Part shown: one piece after another, positions 1 to 5,125 of the stretch
Position numbering within the stretch: position 1 is the stretch's first letter
How the letters are laid out: each line of letters opens with the position of its first letter
Assembly: GCA_003563375.1 (NCBI GenBank)
Contig: PWSB01000106.1
Coordinates: 1-5,125 of the forward strand
Direction: 5' to 3'
Source: Actinomycetota bacterium
Lineage (GTDB): Bacteria; Actinomycetota; Humimicrobiia; Humimicrobiales; Humimicrobiaceae
DNA: 5,125 nucleotides
Position numbers and translations under genes: made by a program
Notes under the pieces: model-generated
What the model was told of the DNA's origin: nothing
What the model saw: only the letters and a program-made list of their open reading frames with translations
The model's database searches: none

Positions 1-611
1 ATTACCCTATTTTTTGAGTTCAAAAATTTATCTATGGTCATCCTGCTATAGTAGGTATCGACAGGTTCATTGAAGGCAATATGCCCATGATAACCTAATC
101 CCCCATAACATATATCTATGCCGCCCAGCTGCTCGATCTTGTCAGTCCCATAATCCAGATCCGCCGGATCAGGAAATATTATATTTTCATTTTTAAGCCC
201 AAGCCCGGTATCCAGCATATCAAAAAGAGCCTTTTTCATATAACCCTTAAAGCTCATAGGGTCATCCTCAGATATTAGCCTGCCTTCCCAATCAAGGTAT
301 TCATCCATGAAGAATACCCACAGCTTTGAAAGATCGGTCTGCTCACTATTCAGGATATCGGCAAGCATAGGGTATTGTGGGGTAGGACCTACGGGAAGTA
401 TTACCTTGGTATCCTGGCCCTTTTCATTGTTTCTTATGATCAAATCTGCAATAGAACGAGCCATCTTTTTATAGATAGAATGCTGATCCTTTACTATTTG
501 AACACCCACATTGGCCCAATTTACAATTTCTTCTGCGGGCATAGACATAATCTTTCCAAAATCCCCGTCACTTACAGTCTGATGGGTCATAATACCTTCA
601 AAGGTACCCAT
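1..611 (-). CDS. Glucosamine-6-phosphate deaminase (NagB)-like protein, 3' end cut by window edge
   Basis: The reading frame is open from an ATG at 611 to the left edge, giving 203 full codons and no stop. The fold family is NagB/glucosamine-6-phosphate isomerase: MDEY is at residues 102-105 (D103 matches the E. coli NagB general base D72), and the signature GGLGYHGHIAFNEP is at 170-183 (H177 and E182 match H143 and E148). Family members isomerise and deaminate GlcN6P to Fru6P plus ammonia in the cytoplasm. Oddities: the usual Asp141 position is His175, the phosphate-loop TGGTP is VGPTP (74-78), and the N-terminus is about 30 residues longer than in E. coli NagB. Positions equivalent to the E. 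coli allosteric S151, S152, R158 and K160 are D, T, T and D. A strong AAGGAGG 5 nt upstream fixes the start; an in-frame Met at residue 8 lacks such a site. It follows the oxidoreductase gene by 15 nt, so it is the third gene of the trio. The family is secure; the exact substrate is not. Confidence 0.88.
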   Translation of the reverse strand, partial: MGTFEGIMTHQTVSDGDFGKIMSMPAEEIVNWANVGVQIVKDQHSIYKKMARSIADLIIRNNEKGQDTKVILPVGPTPQYPMLADILNSEQTDLSKLWVFFMDEYLDWEGRLISEDDPMSFKGYMKKALFDMLDTGLGLKNENIIFPDPADLDYGTDKIEQLGGIDICYGGLGYHGHIAFNEPVDTYYSRMTIDKFLNSKNRV

Positions 612-616
612 TCGGT

Positions 617-623
617 CCTCCTT
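617..623 (-). promoter_or_regulatory. Ribosome binding site of the NagB-like gene
   Basis: On the minus strand this reads AAGGAGG, a near-perfect Shine-Dalgarno sequence, with a 5-nt spacer to the ATG at 611-609. It lies wholly in the 15-nt gap after the oxidoreductase stop. It supports the edge-truncated gene and its chosen start. Confidence 0.85.
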
Positions 624-626
624 GTT

Positions 627-1646
627 TTACTTAAATTTAACTATTTCCTTATTTTTTGCAGAATAGGCTGCCGCAAGAGCGAGTTCCAATGCAGCCCTTC
701 CATCACCAAAGGTAGCTTTTTTTATCTCTTTTTGGTTATGAGTACAGTCAACAAAATATTTACATTCTAATAGATAGCCATCCGTTTTGTCCACGTCAAG
801 CTCCTCTATAGAACCATCGGGCCTGTAGATAGTGACTTTTGTAGCTTGAGCCCTCTCTTCAATATTTTTGCCAGCCCGAAATACCCATTCTATGGTGCCT
901 TCTGTGCATAATATCCTGAATATCATTGTGAATGGAAATGATCCCTTAAAAGCCCAGCCTCCTTCTGCTGAACCTGCAACTCCGTCTTCAAACTCAATAT
1001 TGGTGGTTATATGCACCAATCCCCCCTGTTTTATTGTCTGAGGATTATACACTCCTTGGGCCATTACTCTTTTAGGTTTACCAAATACCCAGGTAAGATA
1101 GTCAAGATCATGTATATGAAGATCTAAAGCAGCCCCTCCACTGTACTTTTCCTGGAGGCCCCAATTATCCTGGTGCCAATCTGGAAGCACGGCAAGCCTT
1201 TCACAATAACCAAAAAGGGGCTTGCCTAATTCTCCGCTATCTACTACCTCCTTGGCCCTTATGTATTCCGGCCAGAACCTTATGACATGGCCTATCATAC
1301 CTTTAACCTTGTTTTTTTCAACTGCTTCTATCATCTGGTCTGCTTCGTCTAAGGTCAAGGCCATCGGCTTTTCACAGAATATATTTTTCCCAGCATCAGC
1401 TGCTTTTTTTGTAAGCTCAGCATGAAGGAAAGTTGGCAGGCAAATATCTACGTTGTCTACTTCTTCACTTTTGATACATTGGTCTAAATCAGAATAATAT
1501 TTGGCTCCATGATCTGAAGCAAGTTTTCTGCCTTTTTCTTCTACCTTGTCTGCTACTGCAACCACATTGGCATCTTCTATCTGTTTATAGGAATTAGAAT
1601 GCAGGTCTCCTATAAATCCAGCACCCAGTATTGCAATATTTACCAT
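627..1646 (-). CDS. Gfo/Idh/MocA family NAD(P)-dependent sugar oxidoreductase
   Basis: A complete 339-residue protein, a normal length for the family. The N-terminal Rossmann domain shows the dinucleotide loop GAGFIG at 8-13 and an acidic residue, D33, at the end of the second strand, which usually favours NAD over NADP. The catalytic EKP motif is at 92-94. The C-terminal substrate domain contains GGAALDLHIHDLDYL at 170-184, with D175 and H179 spaced like D172 and H176 of inositol dehydrogenase, so the catalytic Lys-Asp-His set is intact. Such cytoplasmic enzymes oxidise or reduce a hydroxyl of a sugar, inositol or glycoside; the substrate cannot be read from sequence. The start ATG has a G-rich site (GGGGGTGG, about 1654-1661) overlapping the stop codon of the upstream gene, only 14 nt away, which indicates co-translation with the TIM-barrel gene. 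Pairing with that gene recalls inositol and keto-sugar pathways, and also the oxidise-then-eliminate route for glycosides. Confidence 0.93.
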   Translation of the reverse strand: MVNIAILGAGFIGDLHSNSYKQIEDANVVAVADKVEEKGRKLASDHGAKYYSDLDQCIKSEEVDNVDICLPTFLHAELTKKAADAGKNIFCEKPMALTLDEADQMIEAVEKNKVKGMIGHVIRFWPEYIRAKEVVDSGELGKPLFGYCERLAVLPDWHQDNWGLQEKYSGGAALDLHIHDLDYLTWVFGKPKRVMAQGVYNPQTIKQGGLVHITTNIEFEDGVAGSAEGGWAFKGSFPFTMIFRILCTEGTIEWVFRAGKNIEERAQATKVTIYRPDGSIEELDVDKTDGYLLECKYFVDCTHNQKEIKKATFGDGRAALELALAAAYSAKNKEIVKFK

Positions 1647-1660
1647 TTTTTACCCACCCC

Positions 1661-2464
1661 CTATATATACCCATGATTTTTCAAGAAATCATAAGATATT
1701 GCTACTGCGTCATTTATCTCATCCAGGCTATGCTCTTTTCCGTCAAACTCGATTTCCACATCTATAGGTCCCTTATAGTCCTTTATCTTCTTAAATATCG
1801 TGTCAAAATCAAGAACCCCTTCCCCCAATGCAGGAAAATTCCAGTCCTCTTTCTTGCCGCTTCCATTATCTTTTAGGTGAAGATAGGCCATATAGGGAAG
1901 AGCTGCTTCTATATCCTCTTCAGGCCTTACTCCTCCATAGAAGATTACATTTGAAGTATCGTAGTTCAGTTTGACATTGGGATGTGATATTGACTTGATT
2001 ATCTCTGCCCCCTTAGGGCCTGTATTACACCAGTTACCATGCATCTCTAAACAAATAGTGACCTTGTTCTTCTTAGCATAATCGGCTAATTCCCCTATAT
2101 CGGCATAGAATTTATCTTCATCTTTGCTGTCCTTTACTTCCCCTGTATCAGTTATCAGGTATGCAGCCCCTGCTTTGGCTGTAAAATCTATTACTTTTTT
2201 TAAGTTATTTACGGTATCATCTTTTCCCATACGGGTATGTCCGGATACCGCTAAAAGAGTCAGTCCATACCTTGCCACTTTATCAAGGACTATCTGATAA
2301 TCATTCTCCCCCATTTCTTCGGGCCTGGGTATTATATGTTCAAAATAACCTGGACAGGTGGCAAGATCCACAAATTTAAAACCTGCAGCAGATATTCCTT
2401 CCATTGCCTGATCTGCGTCATAGTTAGGATAAGTAGAAGTTACTACAGCTATCTTGTTTTTCAT
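1661..2464 (-). CDS. Sugar phosphate isomerase/epimerase-like TIM-barrel protein (xylose isomerase-like, AP_endonuc_2 family)
   Basis: A complete 267-residue protein of the usual length for this single-domain barrel family, which includes IolE, hydroxypyruvate isomerase and D-tagatose/D-psicose 3-epimerases. Candidate divalent-metal ligands appear in the expected order: E140 (in CLEMHG), D169 (NYDTSN), H196 (YLHLKDN) and E237 or E239 (DVEIEFDG). The PALGEG segment at 211-216 is the typical loop before the last strand. The likely reaction is metal-dependent isomerisation, epimerisation or dehydration of a sugar or keto-sugar in the cytoplasm; the substrate is unknown. There is no signal peptide. 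The ATG follows a modest site (AAAGGCGAG, 7 nt from AGG to ATG). It is the first gene after the 205-nt gap, so it probably has its own promoter, and it leads into the oxidoreductase gene 14 nt downstream. Some relatives act as lyases or C-glycoside deglycosidase subunits, so simple isomerase activity is not assured. Confidence 0.88.
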   Translation of the reverse strand: MKNKIAVVTSTYPNYDADQAMEGISAAGFKFVDLATCPGYFEHIIPRPEEMGENDYQIVLDKVARYGLTLLAVSGHTRMGKDDTVNNLKKVIDFTAKAGAAYLITDTGEVKDSKDEDKFYADIGELADYAKKNKVTICLEMHGNWCNTGPKGAEIIKSISHPNVKLNYDTSNVIFYGGVRPEEDIEAALPYMAYLHLKDNGSGKKEDWNFPALGEGVLDFDTIFKKIKDYKGPIDVEIEFDGKEHSLDEINDAVAISYDFLKNHGYI

Positions 2465-2485
2465 TTGCTCGCCTTTCTTTTTGGG

Positions 2486-2497
2486 ATTTCACGAAAT
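2486..2497. promoter_or_regulatory. Operator-like palindrome, site 1
   Basis: ATTTC-AC-GAAAT has perfect 5-bp inverted arms around a 2-bp centre. It lies at the expected transcription start of the candidate promoter and about 20 nt before the start codon of the isomerase-like gene. Its core, TTTCACG followed by a purine and A, recurs twice more upstream. The regulator is not in the window, and the protein family cannot be assigned. Confidence 0.45.
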
Positions 2498-2498
2498 A

Positions 2499-2527
2499 TT
2501 TTTACCCTGGTGATAAAGCATGCACAA
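2499..2527 (-). promoter_or_regulatory. Candidate sigma-A-type promoter for the isomerase-oxidoreductase-deaminase genes
   Basis: On the minus strand a -35-like TTGTGC (2527-2522) is followed after exactly 17 nt by a -10-like TAAAAA (2504-2499). Matches to consensus are 3/6 and 4/6, so the call rests on spacing, position and the transcriptional gap rather than on strong boxes. The start would fall near 2492, giving a leader of about 28 nt before the ATG at 2464. The motif at 2486-2497 would overlap the start point, where a repressor would block transcription. Confidence 0.4.
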
Positions 2528-2542
2528 AAGGGCTGTATATTG

Positions 2543-2554
2543 ATTCCGTGAAAC
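2543..2554 (-). promoter_or_regulatory. Operator-like motif, site 2
   Basis: Read on the minus strand as GTTTCACGGAAT, this shares TTTCACG and AAT with site 1 but is in the opposite orientation. Its centre is 57 bp from site 1 and it lies just upstream of the candidate -35 box. It could be an auxiliary repressor site or an activator site. Confidence 0.38.
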
Positions 2555-2573
2555 CATAATTTTTTGATTTAAT

Positions 2574-2585
2574 CTTCTTGAAACC
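2574..2585 (-). promoter_or_regulatory. Operator-like motif, site 3 (weaker)
   Basis: Read on the minus strand as GGTTTCAAGAAG, this is the weakest copy of the same motif. It is centred 30 bp (about three helical turns) from site 2 and in the same orientation. The two copies extend into a longer direct repeat, TGAAACC(A/C)TAA on the plus strand at 2549-2559 and 2579-2589. Confidence 0.3.
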
Positions 2586-2669
2586 CTAAAATGTGTTTAC
2601 TTTTTTTATCCTCCACCCCCCAGAATTTTTTATGACCTGTTCCGAAAGATTTCCCCCCAAAAACTCGCC

Positions 2670-3371
2670 TCAGGGAAGGACCCTTTTAGTCATTCCTTGT
2701 GGGTACATTTTCTGTTGCGTAAATGCTTCTGCATATGGTACCGCAGCCTGAAATCCCCTGAATTTAGCAACAGCCCTTATAAATTCAGGTGCGTCACAAT
2801 CATGCATATCTTTAAGCCACCCCAGTTGTGATTCCATTTTGAGCATCATCTCGATCTTGGTATCTATGGTATCGGTTATGTCTACATATTCCTGGGGTTC
2901 AAAATTTATTCCAGCTAAAGTATCCATGTAGTAGAGAAAAGGTAATTTTGTCGACGGCTCGTAATCCGATTCCCAAAGCTTTAGGCTTGCAAGATAAGTA
3001 GCTTCAAACACAAGCTGCCTGGTGTTTAAATGGTCTGAATGATAATCTCCGGGGGAATGGGTGATTACAAGATCAGGATCGACTTGTCTTAGGACATCTA
3101 TTGCTTTGGCCCTTGATTTGACGTCAACCACAGCTTCGCCGTCCGCAAGTCCACCCCATATCGATTTAGCTCCTATGACTTTGGCTGAGTTATAAGCCTC
3201 TTGTCTTCTGATCTTCGCTAATTCCTCTGAAGTATGGACAGCACTCCCTTTGTCGCCATTACATAGATAACAAATATAAGTCTCATGGCCTTCCTTTGCA
3301 AACTTTGCCATGGTCCCTGCGCATAAAATTTCCACATCGTCTGGATGAGCCCCTATCGCAAGAACTTTCAT
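2670..3371 (-). CDS. PIG-L/LmbE family zinc-dependent N-deacetylase
   Basis: A complete 233-residue cytoplasmic protein. The N-terminal AHPDDVE motif (8-14) supplies zinc ligands H9 and D12 and the general base D11. HSDH at 111-114 supplies the third zinc ligand, H114. The C-terminal RGFQAAVPYAEAF (205-217) matches the conserved family tail. The family hydrolyses N-acetyl groups from GlcNAc-containing compounds (GlcNAc-PI, mycothiol and bacillithiol precursors, diacetylchitobiose). Its length and N-terminus resemble bacillithiol deacetylase BshB, but its position 16 nt after a sugar permease and upstream of a NagB-like gene argues for a catabolic role on an imported N-acetylated sugar (inference). 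The ATG at 3371 is preceded by GGAAGGTGGTGAT with a short A-rich spacer, a clear ribosome binding site. It is the last gene before the 205-nt gap, with no evident terminator after it. Confidence 0.92.
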   Translation of the reverse strand: MKVLAIGAHPDDVEILCAGTMAKFAKEGHETYICYLCNGDKGSAVHTSEELAKIRRQEAYNSAKVIGAKSIWGGLADGEAVVDVKSRAKAIDVLRQVDPDLVITHSPGDYHSDHLNTRQLVFEATYLASLKLWESDYEPSTKLPFLYYMDTLAGINFEPQEYVDITDTIDTKIEMMLKMESQLGWLKDMHDCDAPEFIRAVAKFRGFQAAVPYAEAFTQQKMYPQGMTKRVLP

Positions 3372-3387
3372 TTTATCACCACCTTCC

Positions 3388-4374
3388 TTAAGCTCTTCGC
3401 ATCATGCCTATATTACTTATAACCGTAGCTATTACTATGACTGCTCCTAAAAATATTACTTGCATAAAAGATGAAACTCCTACAATATTCATGGCATTGT
3501 ACATAATACCCAGCAATAGCACTCCAAAAAATGCTCCCACCAGGCTTCCCTTGCCGCCTACGAAAGTTATGCCTCCTATGATAACTGCAGCAAGAGCTTG
3601 AAGCTCATAGCCCAAGCCTGTATCAGCCCTCACCATACCTATTCTCGAAGCAAGTACAAGACCGGCCAACCCTACTATCAGACCACTTAAAGCGTATATA
3701 GAAACCACATTCCAATCAACATTTATACCTGACAGGTAAGCAGCCATAGGGTTTCCTCCAATAGCATTCAACCTTCTTCCATATTTAAAATTCCTTCGAA
3801 GTATATATGCAAATATAAAGACAAGAAGATATATTATAAGGGGCAACGGAACGAGACCAAATCTTGCCCTTCCCAAGAAGACAAACTGCCCACCCAGGGA
3901 ATGCGGCCTTCCTCCTGCAATTACGAGAGAGGCCCCGTGATACACGTACATCATTCCCAAGGTGATGATAAGCGGGGTTACCTTACTTTTTGCAATAATA
4001 AAACCGTTTATAAATCCCCCTGCGGTTGCCAATAGGAGAACAAGGACAACGGAGAAAGCAATATCATAGCCTGCAATTACCATTCTGGTAAATACCATTC
4101 CTACTAATCCAGCCAAGGCTCCTATCGATATGTCCAACTGGCCTGCAATCATCAGCAGGGCCATACACATACTCAAGATACCAAGTACTGAGATCTGCTG
4201 TGCTATATTAAAGATATTTCTAGCAGATGCAAACCTTGGATTCAAAAATGAGGCTATAATAGAAACACCGATAATAATAAGGATCAAATATGTTATTTGG
4301 TGCTTTAGAACCTTCAGCTTACTAAAAAAGGGGGCTTGGCTAATAGCTTGATTTCTTTCATCTTTATTTACCAT
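3388..4374 (-). CDS. Sugar ABC transporter permease, RbsC-type (BPD_transp_2 family)
   Basis: A complete 328-residue integral membrane protein and the translocation subunit of a ribose/galactose/autoinducer-2-type importer. It has about nine or ten hydrophobic segments, the first near residues 27-44, after a basic cytoplasmic N-terminus. Family landmarks include AGQLDISIGA (77-86, like the TGGIDLSVG of RbsC), the coupling loop with AIGGNPMAAYLSGI (204-217) and GYELQALAAVIIGGITFVGG (255-274). I start it at the ATG at 4374. The frame can be extended to a TTG at 4389, but GGAGGTGAT (4379-4387) sits exactly where a ribosome binding site for the 4374 ATG should be. The gene overlaps the ATPase stop by 11 nt, so the two are translationally coupled. 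The substrate is not readable from sequence; the neighbours suggest an amino sugar or glycoside. The first roughly 175 bases are more A+T-rich than the rest of the gene. Confidence 0.94.
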   Translation of the reverse strand: MVNKDERNQAISQAPFFSKLKVLKHQITYLILIIIGVSIIASFLNPRFASARNIFNIAQQISVLGILSMCMALLMIAGQLDISIGALAGLVGMVFTRMVIAGYDIAFSVVLVLLLATAGGFINGFIIAKSKVTPLIITLGMMYVYHGASLVIAGGRPHSLGGQFVFLGRARFGLVPLPLIIYLLVFIFAYILRRNFKYGRRLNAIGGNPMAAYLSGINVDWNVVSIYALSGLIVGLAGLVLASRIGMVRADTGLGYELQALAAVIIGGITFVGGKGSLVGAFFGVLLLGIMYNAMNIVGVSSFMQVIFLGAVIVIATVISNIGMMRRA

Positions 4375-5125
4375 TGTTATCACCTCCAATAAATCCTTTT
4401 AAAATATTTTCTTCAGTCATCTCTTCTCCTGCTAGTTCTTTGGTTATTTTAAAATCTTTTAAAACTAAAATCCTGTCACTAATAGAAATAAGTTCAGGCA
4501 TCTCTGAGGAGATCATAATTATTGATTTTCCCTGTGCTACAAGACCAGTAAATAATTCATAAACTTCAACTTTTGCATTTACATCTATTCCGTGTGTTGG
4601 TTCATCTACAATCAGGATATCTGAATCTCCAAAAAGCCATTTTGCGATTGCTACTTTCTGTTGATTTCCTCCACTTAAATAATTAACTTCTTGACTCAGA
4701 GAAGGAGTTCTTATATTCAATTTATTAACAAAATCCCGTGTGGTCCATCTTTCTTTTTTTAAATTTAAAAATATTTTTCCAAGCTTATCAAGTCCTACAA
4801 CAGTTATATTCTGGTCTACAGGAAGTCCCATAAAAAGACCATCGACCTCCTTGTTTTCAGCAAGATAGGCAATTTTTGCTCTTATACCTTCATTAGGGCT
4901 ATTTATATCTACTTCCTTTCCCTTATATAATATTTTTCCTGCAGCTTTGGGAGATGCTCCAAATATAGCCCTTGCCATCTCTGTTCTTCCCGAGCCTTTT
5001 AGCCCAGCAATACCCAGTATCTCTCCTTTTCTTAGCTTAAAGTTGATTTCTTCACTGTCATTTTCTAATTTTAGACCTTTGACTTCAAAAATATAATCGC
5101 CGATCTCTGTTTCTTTCTTCTTATA
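4364..5125 (-). CDS. Sugar ABC transporter ATP-binding protein, RbsA/MglA-type, C-terminal half (5' end beyond window)
   Basis: The frame is open from the right edge to a TAA at 4364-4366, giving 253 residues of a protein that is normally about 500. What is visible is the second nucleotide-binding domain. It carries the degenerate Walker A typical of this domain (GIAGLKGSGRT, fragment residues 38-48, no Walker lysine), the AENKEVDGL region near 89-97, the ABC signature LSGGNQQ (150-156), Walker B ILIVDEP (170-176) with THGIDV after it, and ISSEMPEL (205-212) where most ABC ATPases have the H-loop histidine. Loss of the lysine and histidine is normal in this domain, and the first domain should lie to the right. 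The Met at 4978 is internal, not a start. The protein energises sugar import with the overlapping permease gene; the substrate-binding protein is not in view. G+C is about 34%, lower than the genes to the left. Confidence 0.95.
   Translation of the reverse strand, partial: YKKKETEIGDYIFEVKGLKLENDSEEINFKLRKGEILGIAGLKGSGRTEMARAIFGASPKAAGKILYKGKEVDINSPNEGIRAKIAYLAENKEVDGLFMGLPVDQNITVVGLDKLGKIFLNLKKERWTTRDFVNKLNIRTPSLSQEVNYLSGGNQQKVAIAKWLFGDSDILIVDEPTHGIDVNAKVEVYELFTGLVAQGKSIIMISSEMPELISISDRILVLKDFKITKELAGEEMTEENILKGFIGGDNNGK
4379..4387 (-). promoter_or_regulatory. Ribosome binding site of the permease, inside the ATPase coding end
   Basis: The minus strand reads GGAGGTGAT, a very strong Shine-Dalgarno sequence 8 nt (GGAGG to ATG) before the permease ATG at 4374. 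The same bases encode Gly-Gly-Asp near the C-terminus of the ATPase. It decides the permease start against the upstream in-frame TTG at 4389. Confidence 0.85.

Larger units (their letters stand above)
2465..2669. other. 205-nt intergenic regulatory region
   Basis: This is the only sizeable gap between genes. I see a promoter-like pair for the leftward trio, three related partly palindromic motifs (listed separately), and two runs of six C on the plus strand (2616-2621 and 2653-2658). I find no stable stem followed by a T run after the deacetylase stop, so no intrinsic terminator is called. The longest suggestive ORF here is about 15 codons and was not accepted. Confidence 0.7.

Noticed and set aside
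375..770. 131-codon plus-strand ORF
   Set aside because: It runs antisense across the NagB-like and oxidoreductase genes, has no ribosome binding site or recognisable family, and its composition looks like a shadow of the real coding strand.
2518..2523. GCATGC palindrome in the intergenic region
   Set aside because: Six bases only, inside the spacer of the candidate promoter; expected by chance at this length.
2573..2620. Micro-ORF of about 15 codons on the minus strand starting from a GTG in GTGGAGG
   Set aside because: Very short, the putative start overlaps the only ribosome-binding-like sequence, and there is no recognisable peptide; not distinguishable from chance.
2640..2690. Possible intrinsic terminator after the deacetylase gene
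   Set aside because: Only 3-bp pairings (for example GGG with CCC in GGGTCCTTCCC) and a T5 run without an adjoining stable stem; not enough to call.
4364..4978. A short 204-residue ABC ATPase starting at the Met at 4978
   Set aside because: The frame stays open to the right edge and the residues before this Met include the GxxGxGRT nucleotide loop, so the Met is internal to a longer RbsA-type protein.
1..5125. CRISPR arrays, tRNA or rRNA genes, insertion sequences, phage or defence genes
   Set aside because: No regularly spaced repeats, no tRNA-like folds noticed, no transposase or integrase motifs; nearly all bases are explained by six metabolic and transport genes.

Overview
The window reads as a compact carbohydrate-uptake and catabolism locus of a low-to-moderate G+C Gram-positive-type bacterium, probably a Firmicute of the clostridial kind. 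I base this on A+T-rich DNA (about 40-45% G+C over most genes and about 34% over the rightmost one, hand-counted on sampled lines), strong purine-rich Shine-Dalgarno sequences, tight gene packing, and frequent ATA and AGA/AGG codons. The lineage is an inference from style only; there is no rRNA or marker gene.

All six genes lie on the minus strand, so transcription runs from right to left. In that order they are: (1) the C-terminal half of a sugar ABC importer ATPase of the RbsA/MglA type, cut by the right window edge (4364-5125); (2) its RbsC-type permease, overlapping the ATPase by 11 nt (3388-4374); (3) a PIG-L/LmbE-type zinc N-deacetylase 16 nt further on (2670-3371); (4) after a 205-nt non-coding gap, a TIM-barrel sugar phosphate isomerase/epimerase-like protein (1661-2464); (5) a Gfo/Idh/MocA NAD(P)-dependent sugar oxidoreductase 14 nt later (627-1646); (6) a glucosamine-6-phosphate deaminase (NagB)-like protein 15 nt later, cut by the left window edge (1-611). 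The last gene is open to the edge, so it has no visible stop codon.

The 205-nt gap is the only sizeable non-coding stretch. It holds a plausible sigma-A-type promoter for the downstream trio and three related copies of a partly palindromic motif (consensus near GGRTTTCAMGRAR). One copy overlaps the expected transcription start, so these may be operator sites. I found no convincing terminator there, so read-through from the transporter genes is possible.

Taken together, the genes suggest import of an N-acetylated sugar or amino-sugar glycoside, removal of the acetyl group by the PIG-L enzyme, redox or isomerisation chemistry by the Gfo/Idh and TIM-barrel pair, and ammonia release by the NagB-like enzyme. 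No sugar kinase, classical NagA deacetylase or substrate-binding protein is visible, and the NagB-like protein has several changed active-site and allosteric positions. The pathway may therefore not be standard GlcNAc catabolism; that reading is inference from gene content.
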